Assembly: GCF_000520975.1 (NCBI RefSeq)
Contig: NZ_JACB01000016.1
Location: forward strand, 1 to 64,000
Reading direction: 5' to 3'
DNA length: 64,000 bases
Source of the DNA: Aquimarina megaterium XH134
Lineage (GTDB): Bacteria > Bacteroidota > Bacteroidia > Flavobacteriales > Flavobacteriaceae
The translations under genes were made by a program, and so were the position numbers. A model generated the notes under the pieces. It had not been told where the DNA came from. It ran no database searches and was given only the letters and a program-made list of their open reading frames with translations. Positions 17,423-27,223 of the stretch are shown in pieces. Numbering within the stretch: the stretch's first letter is position 1; the number at the start of each line of letters is the position of its first letter.

Positions 17423-19807
17423 TTATTCTTCTTTTAATCCATTTACAGGGTTTTTATTTGCCGCACCTATTGCTTGTGATCCAACAGTAAGCAAGGCAAC
17501 AAATAAAGCCATACAACCAGCACCTATAAAATACCATCCTTTTAAAGGAATTCTATATGCAAAACCTGAAAGCCAATTACTCCCCAGTAGATATGCTACT
17601 GGGACTGCAATACCTATTGCTATCAAAACTAACTTTGTAAACTCCATAGATAACATCATAGTAATCTGGGAAGCGCTTTGTCCTAATACTTTTCTAATAC
17701 TAATCTCTTTTCGTCTTCGCTCTGTCATATACCTAGCCAAACCAAACAGACCTAAACAGGAGATTAAAATGGCTAAACCAGCAAAATATTTTGATAAGGA
17801 AGCTACCCGTTGTTCTGCTGCATATTGCGCTTGAAAATCTGTATCTAAAAAATTATATTCAAATACATATCCAGGATTAAACTTAGCATAAGAATCTTTA
17901 AGTTTAGCTAAGGTTTCTTTTTCTGTTCCACCAGCAATTCGAACTACAAATTCTAAATTGGATCTATTATTATTTAATCTAAAAAACATAGGACGTACTA
18001 CTTCTCGAAAAGATTGAAAGTGAAAATCATTTAAGATTCCAATAATACTATATTGTGTTGATCCGTAGCGTACCGTTTTTCCAATTGGATTTTTGATACC
18101 CATCATCTTTATGGCAGTTTCGTTAAATACTATTGCAGCACTGTCTGCGAGAAACTGTCTAGAAAATGATCTTCCTTCTTTAAGTTTCATATCCATTGTC
18201 TCTATAAAATCATGACCAATACGAAGTTCTTTAAAACGAGATCGACGCTCTTCTTCATTCCCTGTCCAAACTAATCCTCCGGTTGTATTAATATTTGTTC
18301 CTATGATATTTTGACTAGTCATGGCAGCATTGACTACGTTTGGGACCTCTTTTAATTCTTTTAAAAAAGCCTCTGCATTTTGTCTTAAATGGCCTTCTTG
18401 CTTAAAATAAACAACGTTATCCTTATCCATTCCTAGGTTTTTGGATTGTACATAAACCACTTGTTGAGAAACTAATAGGACTGCTATAATTAAAATAATC
18501 GATAATGAAAATTGAAATATCACTAAACCTTTTCTAACCCAAATTTCTCCCCATGAATTTTTTAATTGACCTCTTAAAATAGTTACTGGTTTAAAACGTG
18601 AAAGGTGTAATGCAGGATAACTTCCTGCCAATATTCCTGTAAAAAGAGCAATCAATAAGAATAAACCAAAAATCAAAGGGTCAAAACTTAAGGATAGTAC
18701 TTTACCTGTAATTATATTAAATTGTGGGATAAAAAGAAATACTATTAAAAGTGCCAACAATAAAGAAATAAACGCAGTCATCACTGATTCTCCAAAATAC
18801 TGTGTGATAAGTGTAGTTCTTTTGGACCCTAATGCCCTTTTAACTCCTATTTCTTTTAAACGCCTTGATGCATTTGACGTAGAAAGATTCATAAAATTGA
18901 TACAGGCTATGATCAAAATAAATAATGCAATACATGAAAACAGGTATACATAATTCATCCGTCCAGAAACTTGCTGTCCATTTTCAAAATTACCGTAGAG
19001 ATAATTAGATGAATATTTGGTCATTATAAGGTCTGCTGTAACATCTTCGTCCTGTAGCTTCGAGAAGTTTTCTATTTTAGCAGCAAATTCTTCTACATTT
19101 GTTTCTTCATTTAATAAAATATACGTTATCGGATTATTATTAACCCAATCATTTTTTCCGCCATTATGTATAATTCCTTTTTTATATGTAGCTAAGGGTA
19201 ATATAAAATCGAACTGAGTTGTTGAATTAGCAGGGATATCTTTAAAAACACCGCTCACTTGATGTTTTTCTAACATGCCCATTGCATCCCATTCGATTAC
19301 TTTTCCCACAACTCCATTTAGTGAACCAAAAAGTTGATTCGCCAGAGATTCTGAAATCACAATCGAATTCATCCCTTCAAGTACCTGATCTTTATCTCCT
19401 TCTATCAAATGATAGGAAAATATATTGAAGTAGTCTTTGCCTGCAAATACACCATCAGTCTTTATAACTTTGTTATTTACATGAAGTGGTACTTTAGCAA
19501 ATTGTGCAGGTATTGTTTGAGATACTGCATATTTTACCTCGGGTAATTTATCAGCCATTGTTTCTGCCAAAATACTTGGAGTCCAATTAAGAACTCTAGG
19601 ACCTTCTTGGCTTTCAAACTTATTCCAAACCTGATACAGATACTCATCATTTTCATGAAATCTATCTACTTGAACCTCATCTAACACCCAAAGTGCAATC
19701 AAAAATACACAAGCCAATCCTGAAGACAATCCTATGATGTTAATCAAAAAAGTACTTTTATATTTTTTGATATTTCTAAGAAAGAGTATAAGGTTATGTC
19801 TTAACAT
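17423..19807 (-). CDS. MacB/FtsX-type ABC permease, array member 10
   Basis: 794 residues. The N terminus ('MLRHNLILFLRNIKKYKS') departs from the 'MLKNxLKIAWR' start common in the array. The coupling segments are 'SRRLKEIGVKRALGSK' and 'ERRRKEISIRKVLGQS', and the C terminus is 'NPVNGLKEE'. The second periplasmic domain has the 'GRSFSRQFLADSAAIVFNETA' and 'IIGILNDFHFQSF' blocks found in all siblings. By eye it is among the more divergent members, together with those at 19821 and 29677. 13 bases separate its start from the stop of the upstream permease. Confidence 0.9.
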   Translation of the reverse strand: MLRHNLILFLRNIKKYKSTFLINIIGLSSGLACVFLIALWVLDEVQVDRFHENDEYLYQVWNKFESQEGPRVLNWTPSILAETMADKLPEVKYAVSQTIPAQFAKVPLHVNNKVIKTDGVFAGKDYFNIFSYHLIEGDKDQVLEGMNSIVISESLANQLFGSLNGVVGKVIEWDAMGMLEKHQVSGVFKDIPANSTTQFDFILPLATYKKGIIHNGGKNDWVNNNPITYILLNEETNVEEFAAKIENFSKLQDEDVTADLIMTKYSSNYLYGNFENGQQVSGRMNYVYLFSCIALFILIIACINFMNLSTSNASRRLKEIGVKRALGSKRTTLITQYFGESVMTAFISLLLALLIVFLFIPQFNIITGKVLSLSFDPLIFGLFLLIALFTGILAGSYPALHLSRFKPVTILRGQLKNSWGEIWVRKGLVIFQFSLSIILIIAVLLVSQQVVYVQSKNLGMDKDNVVYFKQEGHLRQNAEAFLKELKEVPNVVNAAMTSQNIIGTNINTTGGLVWTGNEEERRSRFKELRIGHDFIETMDMKLKEGRSFSRQFLADSAAIVFNETAIKMMGIKNPIGKTVRYGSTQYSIIGILNDFHFQSFREVVRPMFFRLNNNRSNLEFVVRIAGGTEKETLAKLKDSYAKFNPGYVFEYNFLDTDFQAQYAAEQRVASLSKYFAGLAILISCLGLFGLARYMTERRRKEISIRKVLGQSASQITMMLSMEFTKLVLIAIGIAVPVAYLLGSNWLSGFAYRIPLKGWYFIGAGCMALFVALLTVGSQAIGAANKNPVNGLKEE

Positions 19808-19820
19808 AGTAGCTTTTTAT

Positions 19821-22226
19821 TTATTCTGTTCTTAAACTTTTTATTGGATTAATTGATGCTGCTTTAATAATTTGAAAACTTACTGTTAATAAGGTTAATA
19901 GTAATGCTCCAATAATAGCAACACCATAAATCCACCATGAAATTTCCATTCGATAGTTATAATTTTGCAACCATTGTTCCATGAAATGATGGATAATAGG
20001 GATTCCTATCAAACAGGAAAGTAAAACAAGTACTATTGATCCGCTAGATAGGGTTTTCCAAATATTAAATTTAGAAGCACCTAATACTCTGCGAATACCT
20101 ATTTGCTTAGTACGTCTTTCTACAGCAAAAGAAGTTAAACCAAATAAACCAAGGCAACTTATTAAAATAGCCAATAGTGTAAAAACACTAGCCAGGTTTC
20201 CTAAACGTTGTTCAGATCTAAACTTGAGGTTATAATCTTGATTCACAAAACGGTAATCAAAATTTGCAGAAGGGATTACTTTTGCAAACACTCTTTTAGT
20301 CTCAGTAATAGCAGTATTTATATCAATATCAGATTTTAATTTTATATGCATAAAATTGACATTGCTATAACTAATGTAATAAATAGCAGGACTAGTAGAT
20401 TTATAAGGTGATTCCATAACCATATTTTTGGCAACTGCTATGATTTTTAGAGGTTCACTTTTCCCATAGGTAATATAGGTTCCTACGGGCTTCTTCAATT
20501 TCATATATTTTACAGCTGCTTCATTAACAATAAGGGCTGACGAATCAGTAGGCATTTCTCTAGAGAAATCCCTTCCTTCTATTAACTTCCATCCTACGGT
20601 TTTTCCATAATCATGGGTTATGGCCATAAGACCAAACTCGTCTTCCATTTCTGGATCTTTGCCTGGCCAATTAAACCCTCCGCCTCTATTATATATAGCA
20701 GTCTGAGGAGAAAAAGATTGAGCGATTTCCTCAACTACTCCAGCATTTTTTAACTCATCACGAAGTAAATTATATTTTCCAAAATAATCAGGATTGTTCA
20801 TATTTAAGTATATAAGATCATTCCCATCATACCCAATAGGCCTGTCTTTGGTAAACTGGATCTGTTCAAATACAATAAAAGTACCTACAGCAAGCATAAT
20901 CGATATACTGAACTGGAATATTACCAAAACTTTTCTAGGAGTTTCTGCATACTTACCTATTCTAAAGGTTCCCTTGATTACTTTTATAGGGTTAAAAGAA
21001 GAAAGAATAAAAGCTGGGTAGATTCCAGAAAAAAGACCTGTAAACACTGTAAAAAACAATACGACACTCCAAAACAGCGCATTACCCCAAGGTATACTCA
21101 TGTCTTTTTGAGAAAGCTCATTGAACCATGGTAACGAAACCGATATCAATATTAACGCAAATAATAGTGCAATAAAAGATACTATAAGGGACTCAATCAA
21201 AAATTGATAGACAAGCTGGTTTTTCTTGGATCCCATTGTTTTTCGTACGCCTACTTCTTTAGCTCTCTTATCTGAACGAGCTGTACTAAGGCTTATAAAG
21301 TTAATACAGGCAAGTAATAAGACAAATATTGCGATATAAATAAAAAGCCAGACAAAAGTAATACGCCCTTTTGCAGGTATACCTTGCTCAAATTCTGAAT
21401 ACAAATGCCATTTATTCATTGGGTATACAAATGGATAAAGGTTAGATTCTTTATAACTATCTACTAAATCATGCGGCCCATATTGGATATAAAAATTCTG
21501 TAAGCTTTTATTTACTTCTTCAATATCAACATCTGGCTTTAATTCTACATACATATTAAAATACCAACCATCCCATACATCTTTTACCCATTCAAATAAT
21601 TTATCATTTGCTTCAAACAAATTCCAATTTGCAAAAAATTGTACATGACGAAATCTTGTGTTTTTTGGTAAATCTTCAAAGACACCTTTAACAACAGCAT
21701 CCATCTCATTATTAATCTTTATACTTTTTCCTATAGGATTTTCTTGACCAAAAATGGCTAATGCAGCAGATTCTGACAAAACAATGGCATTCAATTCATC
21801 CAAGCTAGCATTCGTTCCCTTTATCATCTGTAATGAAAACATTTCTATAGCGCCACTCTCAATAAATGTTCCTGTTTTTGTAGAAATTTTTCCATCGTTA
21901 GAAAGGGTATGATCTTTGACCCAATCTGACCTTAAAACGTATTTGAAATATTCTGGGTATTTTTCTTTTAAGACACTCCCAAATGTATATAACACAGAAG
22001 GATCAGTATTAATTTCATTAGTTTCAAAATTCGTCGTGTTATGATAAATCTGTCCTATCCGATCATAATTTTTATGATACTGATTAAAAGTAAAATCATC
22101 CAATACCCATAAACCAATTATAATAACGACTGTCATTCCTAAAGCTAGTCCACCAATATTTATGAAAGAAAACCATCCGTTTCTTTTTAGATTTCTCCAC
22201 GTAATTTTGATATAGTTTCTAATCAT
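19821..22226 (-). CDS. MacB/FtsX-type ABC permease, array member 9
   Basis: 801 residues. The N-terminal helix is at about 18-42 ('FINIGGLALGMTVVIIIGLWV'-like). Coupling segments are 'DKRAKEVGVRKTMGSKK' and 'ERRTKQIGIRRVLGASK'; the second is unusual in having Gln and Arg where siblings have Glu and Lys. The first periplasmic domain is rich in aromatic residues (several Trp and Tyr near 200-260), which may shape a different ligand surface. Ends 'NPIKSLRTE'. The upstream sequence lacks the shared leader. Confidence 0.9.
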   Translation of the reverse strand: MIRNYIKITWRNLKRNGWFSFINIGGLALGMTVVIIIGLWVLDDFTFNQYHKNYDRIGQIYHNTTNFETNEINTDPSVLYTFGSVLKEKYPEYFKYVLRSDWVKDHTLSNDGKISTKTGTFIESGAIEMFSLQMIKGTNASLDELNAIVLSESAALAIFGQENPIGKSIKINNEMDAVVKGVFEDLPKNTRFRHVQFFANWNLFEANDKLFEWVKDVWDGWYFNMYVELKPDVDIEEVNKSLQNFYIQYGPHDLVDSYKESNLYPFVYPMNKWHLYSEFEQGIPAKGRITFVWLFIYIAIFVLLLACINFISLSTARSDKRAKEVGVRKTMGSKKNQLVYQFLIESLIVSFIALLFALILISVSLPWFNELSQKDMSIPWGNALFWSVVLFFTVFTGLFSGIYPAFILSSFNPIKVIKGTFRIGKYAETPRKVLVIFQFSISIMLAVGTFIVFEQIQFTKDRPIGYDGNDLIYLNMNNPDYFGKYNLLRDELKNAGVVEEIAQSFSPQTAIYNRGGGFNWPGKDPEMEDEFGLMAITHDYGKTVGWKLIEGRDFSREMPTDSSALIVNEAAVKYMKLKKPVGTYITYGKSEPLKIIAVAKNMVMESPYKSTSPAIYYISYSNVNFMHIKLKSDIDINTAITETKRVFAKVIPSANFDYRFVNQDYNLKFRSEQRLGNLASVFTLLAILISCLGLFGLTSFAVERRTKQIGIRRVLGASKFNIWKTLSSGSIVLVLLSCLIGIPIIHHFMEQWLQNYNYRMEISWWIYGVAIIGALLLTLLTVSFQIIKAASINPIKSLRTE

Positions 22227-22281
22227 GATTTTACTTTTTATATTATCCCTACTAGTTTTTAAAGACCCATAAGGACTTAAA

Positions 22282-24708
22282 TCATTCTGTTCTTAAGCTT
22301 TTTATAGGATTCATTGACGCTGCTCTGAAACTTTTCCAACCTATAGTCATAAATGCAACTAATAGAGTTATACAACCGGCCAGAATAAATACCCACCACT
22401 GTATTTGTATACGGTAAGCAAAATCTTGAAGCCATGTATTCATGAGATAAAATCCAAGAGGAAATGCTATCAAAAAAGAAATACATACCAGTTTCATAAA
22501 ATCAAATGAGAGCATAGTGATAATTTGAGGTATTGTAGATCCTAATACTTTACGAATTCCTATTTCCTTAAATCGTTGCTCTGCTGTAAAAGTTACCAGG
22601 CCAAATAATCCCAGGCATGCCACAAAAATGGTGAGCAAAGCAAATATTCTAAGGATAGTTCCCATTTTTTGCTCTTTCAGATAGGTTTGATTGTACAACT
22701 CATCGAGCAAGGCATAGTTAAAGGGTTCATTTACTTTAAAGTCGTTCCATATATTTTCTGCTGTGGCAATTAACCCTTTCATGTCAGAAGTTTTTGCTCT
22801 TACAATAAGCCCCGAACTTGGTTCATTAATCATTATTAGAGGATCTATAGTTTGATGTAATGATTTGAAATGAAAATCTTTTACCACTCCGATCACAGAA
22901 TATTGTCTTGTACCTCCTTCATTATCTATAGACATTGTTACTGCCTGACCAATTGCATTATCGGTAAATCCTAAAATCCTGGCAGATGTTTCGTTAATAA
23001 TCAAATTTGTGGTCTCTGATCCTTCGCCTATGGTAAAATTTCTTCCTGCAATCAATTCCATTCCCATCGTTGGGATATAGTGTTCATCAATATTGTATAC
23101 AACGGTTCTTCTAATAGCATCAGAATCCTGATCTGGATAAATACTCGACATATGATTATAAGATGGTCCTGCAGGAATATGGCCAGACATTGTAATGTTG
23201 GATACTCTTGGGTCTTTAAATAACTGTTCCTTAAAAACTTCTTCATTGTTCTTTAACATCCATGAATCCCTTAATACCAGTATTTGATCTTTTTCATAAC
23301 CTATATCTTTATTTTGAATGAAAGACATCTGTTGATCTACTACTATAGTTGCCAGAATAAGACCTACCGATATCGCAAATTGAAAAATCACCAATCCACT
23401 TCTTAATCCCTTACTATTACCTGTGTTGGTAAATTTGTTTTTAAGTGCAGTGATGGGGGCAAATGATGAAAGAAAAAAAGCAGGGTAACCCCCGGCCAAA
23501 AAACTAATAATGATTCCTAATATTAATAAATACATTAGTACCTGGGGACGAAGAATATAAGTTATATCTAATGCTTTTGCAGACAGGTCATTAAATAATG
23601 GTAATGAAATCATAACCAGAATTAAAGCCAAAACCATAGCTACCATAGTTGCAATAAAAGATTCTATCAAAAATTGTTTAATTAATTGACTTTTTGGTGA
23701 TCCCAATACCTTTTTTACTCCTACTTCTTTAGCCCTTTTTGATGCTGCTGCTGTAGAAAGGTTCATAAAATTGATACAGGCAATAATTAAGATAAATATG
23801 GCTATTGCTCCAAAAATGTATACTGTTTTTATCTCACCACCAGGCTCTAGATTGGTAGCATCTGCAAAATCTGAGTGAAGATGAATATCGGTCAAAGGTT
23901 GTAGAAATAATCCAATGTCATTTCCTTTTCCATTAAACTCTTCAAAAGTCATCCCCATAGATTTTTTTATCTGCGGCCCCATATACTTACGCACAATTTT
24001 TGGTAGTTTTTCTTCTACATTTTTATAATCTATACGCTTATCAAGAACAAGATAACTATGGTAACCAGATTCTATCCATTTGTGTTCTTTTGCAGCTGCA
24101 AATCCTTCCATAGACCCAAAAGCATCAAAATGAAAGTGAGAATTTGCAGGCACATCGTTAATTACTCCTGTAACCGTATAGCGTTGATTCCATTCTTTAA
24201 ACTCCAAAACTTTTCCCAGAGGGTTTTCATTTCCAAAATACTTTGATGCTAATTTTTGAGTAATAACGACAGTATTAGGTTCTTGTAATGCTGTTACAAG
24301 ATCTCCTTTAATGAGTGGCAACGTAAATACCTGAAAAAAATTAGGGTCTACATATGCAAACTTTTGATCTCTAAATGTGTTGTTTTTATAGGTAATTTGG
24401 GGTGTTCCGCTTGATTTAATACGAGTTGCCTGTAAAACCTCTGGAAACTCTTCTTGTAATGTATATGCAACAGGGCCTGGTGTAACAGCTTCTTTTATTA
24501 GTTCGCCATTCATCTTTCCTTTTAGCACTACTCTAACAATTTGATCTGCTTTTTTATAGTGGCGATCATAACTTAATTCGTCTACCACAAAAAGAAATAT
24601 AACAAGAGCAGTAGCAATCCCTATGGCAAGACCCAGAATATTAATGGTAAACAAACCTTTGTGTTTCAAAAGGGTTCTCCAGGCTACTTTGATATGGTTT
24701 TTTAACAT
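22282..24708 (-). CDS. MacB/FtsX-type ABC permease, array member 8
   Basis: 808 residues. A canonical member: start 'MLKNHIKVAWRTLLKHKG', first coupling segment 'SKRAKEVGVKKVLGSPK', second 'QRFKEIGIRKVLGSTI', end 'NPIKSLRTE'. The second periplasmic domain holds 'GRNFTIGEGSETTNLIINETSA' in place of the usual 'GRDFSRxxxxDS' block. 55 bases separate it from the next permease downstream and 34 from the one upstream. Confidence 0.91.
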   Translation of the reverse strand: MLKNHIKVAWRTLLKHKGLFTINILGLAIGIATALVIFLFVVDELSYDRHYKKADQIVRVVLKGKMNGELIKEAVTPGPVAYTLQEEFPEVLQATRIKSSGTPQITYKNNTFRDQKFAYVDPNFFQVFTLPLIKGDLVTALQEPNTVVITQKLASKYFGNENPLGKVLEFKEWNQRYTVTGVINDVPANSHFHFDAFGSMEGFAAAKEHKWIESGYHSYLVLDKRIDYKNVEEKLPKIVRKYMGPQIKKSMGMTFEEFNGKGNDIGLFLQPLTDIHLHSDFADATNLEPGGEIKTVYIFGAIAIFILIIACINFMNLSTAAASKRAKEVGVKKVLGSPKSQLIKQFLIESFIATMVAMVLALILVMISLPLFNDLSAKALDITYILRPQVLMYLLILGIIISFLAGGYPAFFLSSFAPITALKNKFTNTGNSKGLRSGLVIFQFAISVGLILATIVVDQQMSFIQNKDIGYEKDQILVLRDSWMLKNNEEVFKEQLFKDPRVSNITMSGHIPAGPSYNHMSSIYPDQDSDAIRRTVVYNIDEHYIPTMGMELIAGRNFTIGEGSETTNLIINETSARILGFTDNAIGQAVTMSIDNEGGTRQYSVIGVVKDFHFKSLHQTIDPLIMINEPSSGLIVRAKTSDMKGLIATAENIWNDFKVNEPFNYALLDELYNQTYLKEQKMGTILRIFALLTIFVACLGLFGLVTFTAEQRFKEIGIRKVLGSTIPQIITMLSFDFMKLVCISFLIAFPLGFYLMNTWLQDFAYRIQIQWWVFILAGCITLLVAFMTIGWKSFRAASMNPIKSLRTE

Positions 24709-24742
24709 AATGGTTGTTTCTTAATTGATTTAAAATCACATA

Positions 24743-27163
24743 TTATTCATCTCTTAGCACATCAACGGGGTTTCCGTTGGCTGCCATAAAACTCTGCCAA
24801 CTTACCGTAAGCAATGTAATACCAAGTGCCATTATACCTGCAAGTACAAATATCCACCAGCTAAGATTTGTTTTTAATGCAAAGTTTTCTAACCACGAAT
24901 TCATCGTATACCAGGCCACAGGAATCGCAATTATAAATGCAATCCCAACCCATTTGATAAAATCAATGTTTAATAATTTCAGAATCTTAAAAATACTTGC
25001 TCCATTTACTTTTCTAATCCCTATTTCTTTTTTACGTTGTACGCAGGTATACGATGTTAACCCAAACAAGCCTAATGCTGCGATAAATATTGCCAGAAGC
25101 GTAAACATCCTGAAAGCAGCACTAAACTCTTTATCATCATTATATTGTGCTTCAAACTTTTTATCTAAAAATGTATAGCCAAAAGTACGTTGTGGTAGTA
25201 TTTGTTTCCATTTTTCTTCTATCTGGGTAATCGCTTTATTGTATCCCAAAGTAGAAGCAACAGTGTCATCAAATTTTACTAATAAATTATTACTGCTATT
25301 ACCGTGTAAAATAATCATAGGATGTATTCCTTTTTTTAATCCAAAATGATGGTAATTTTCAATAACCCCAGAAATTACCCATTCTCTTCCAAAAAAGCTT
25401 ACCGTTTTATTGATTGCATCATCTGGATTAAAAATTTCCATTTCGCGCATACAAGCTTCATTAATTATAACCGTATTGCTATTTCCTTTGGGATTGTTTA
25501 TAAAGTTATTTCCGGCAAGAAATTGAATATCTAATACATCAAGATAATTACTATCTGCTGTATAATTATAAAATATTTTTTTGCTATCCTCTGTTCCGTT
25601 GGGGTATTTCATTCCTATGAATGATGATAAATTATCATAACCATCCCCAGGATAGGTTTGAGTTCTTGCTGTACCGTATACAAAAGGAAATTTTTGTAGC
25701 TCTGTTTCAAGAATTTTACATTTTCTTCTAGCCAGAGAATCTGTCATATTGTTTAAAAATTCACCATGAAAAGAAATAGTTTGATTTAATTCTGCGCCAA
25801 TCGGTTGCTTTTGCATAAAATCTATTTGTTTAGTAATAACTAACGTACCAATAAGCAAAACGATAGTGGCTAGAAATTGCAAAACAATCAATCCTTTTCT
25901 AATGTTTAATCCACTGGCAGAAGTGCGTATTTTTCCTTTTAATGCTTTTGAAGGTGAATATCCGCTTAATAAAATAGCTGGATATAGCCCTGCCAGAACT
26001 ACCCCTATTACAATAAAACCAATGATAGGTAATAACTGAGTAATAGTTGAAGTCTGTATTACCAGTTCTTTTCCTGTAATATTATTATATAACGAAAGCA
26101 TACTTATAGTAAGTAAAATGGCGATCACAATAGCAATACCATTTAGAACAATCGATTCTGTTAACGATTGTAAGATAAGTTGTAAGCGTTGTGCCCCAGC
26201 CACTTTACGAACACCTACTTCTTTGGCACGCTCTAGAGATTTGGTTGTAGATAAGTTAATATAGTTAAGCCATGATAATAACAATACTATAAAAGCGATT
26301 GCTGTTAAGAATTTTACTCTGCTGATACTTCCATTGGCTTCAGCTTCATAAGGTTTATTAGAATATAGGTGAATATCTTCTAGAGGTTCTATATTATACC
26401 TTTCATCTTCATCATCTTCAAAATCACTAGCAATCACTTTACTTTTCAGAAGGGCTTTATCAGCATTTTTATCAATTTTTAAGTAGGTGAAAAAATTACA
26501 ATGTCCCCAGTTTAATTCTTTTTCTGCATCTGATGCAAACCAGGTTGCATAAGTATTTAAAGAAATCAGGAAATTGGTTTTCATATGGGTATTTTCGGGA
26601 ATATCTTTTAAGACCCCGGTTACCGTTAATAGCACTTCTTCACCCGCATAAAATCCTGATAACGTATTTTTTATAGGGTTTTGTGTTCCAAATATTTTTT
26701 TAGCAAAAGACTCTGTAAGTACAATGGTATTAGGTTCTTTTAATACATTTTGTTTATCTCCTTTTAAAAGTGGGTAATTAAATACTTCAAAGTAGGTTTC
26801 ATCTGCCATGGCACCTTTGGATTCTTCAATGATTTTTTCTTCATATTTAAAAGTCACTTTATCAAAACGGTAGAGACGTACCTGCTCTATCACTTCAGGA
26901 AATTCTTGTTTTAATGTAGGACCAATAAGATTAGCAGTTTGTGCATCAGATACTTCAAAAACATCACCTTTAAGAGCATCCATATATACACGGTATACAT
27001 TCTCTGATCCCTCAAAAGTATCATAGCTACGTTCGTAATTCACATAAACCATGATCAAAATAAAAGAAGCGATTCCTATGGCTAATCCCAAAATATTAAT
27101 AAAAGAATAGAGCTTATTCTTTAACAGATATCTAATTGCTATTTTAAAATATAAGGTGCGCAT
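24743..27163 (-). CDS. MacB/FtsX-type ABC permease, array member 7
   Basis: About 806 residues from the ATG at 27163 ('MRTLYFKIAIRYLLKNK'). The frame extends to a GTG at 27187, but that codon lies inside a REP-like palindrome, so I reject it. Coupling segments are 'LERAKEVGVRKVAGAQR' and 'QRKKEIGIRKVNGASI'; the Ala and Asn before the glycine differ from the usual 'KVLG'. The C terminus 'NPVDVLRDE' also differs. The second periplasmic domain carries 'ISGVIENYHHFGL' where siblings have 'VVKDFHFxSL'. Confidence 0.9.
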   Translation of the reverse strand: MRTLYFKIAIRYLLKNKLYSFINILGLAIGIASFILIMVYVNYERSYDTFEGSENVYRVYMDALKGDVFEVSDAQTANLIGPTLKQEFPEVIEQVRLYRFDKVTFKYEEKIIEESKGAMADETYFEVFNYPLLKGDKQNVLKEPNTIVLTESFAKKIFGTQNPIKNTLSGFYAGEEVLLTVTGVLKDIPENTHMKTNFLISLNTYATWFASDAEKELNWGHCNFFTYLKIDKNADKALLKSKVIASDFEDDEDERYNIEPLEDIHLYSNKPYEAEANGSISRVKFLTAIAFIVLLLSWLNYINLSTTKSLERAKEVGVRKVAGAQRLQLILQSLTESIVLNGIAIVIAILLTISMLSLYNNITGKELVIQTSTITQLLPIIGFIVIGVVLAGLYPAILLSGYSPSKALKGKIRTSASGLNIRKGLIVLQFLATIVLLIGTLVITKQIDFMQKQPIGAELNQTISFHGEFLNNMTDSLARRKCKILETELQKFPFVYGTARTQTYPGDGYDNLSSFIGMKYPNGTEDSKKIFYNYTADSNYLDVLDIQFLAGNNFINNPKGNSNTVIINEACMREMEIFNPDDAINKTVSFFGREWVISGVIENYHHFGLKKGIHPMIILHGNSSNNLLVKFDDTVASTLGYNKAITQIEEKWKQILPQRTFGYTFLDKKFEAQYNDDKEFSAAFRMFTLLAIFIAALGLFGLTSYTCVQRKKEIGIRKVNGASIFKILKLLNIDFIKWVGIAFIIAIPVAWYTMNSWLENFALKTNLSWWIFVLAGIMALGITLLTVSWQSFMAANGNPVDVLRDE

Positions 27164-27181
27164 AATATCGTGATATTTAAG

Positions 27182-27208
27182 CCTCACAGGTTTTAAAAAC
27201 CTGTGAGG
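27182..27208. repeat. REP-like palindrome, copy 3
   Basis: A 12-bp perfect stem around a short T/A loop, with the same CCTCACAGG core as the copies near 13.9 and 14.85 kb. It sits between two permease genes, 15 bases beyond the stop at 27224. Confidence 0.85.
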
Positions 27209-27223
27209 TCTGTGATGTTTTTA

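Noticed and set aside
27164..27187. N-terminal extension of the permease gene from a GTG at 27187
   Set aside because: The codon lies within a REP-like palindrome; the ATG at 27163 gives the family's usual N terminus.
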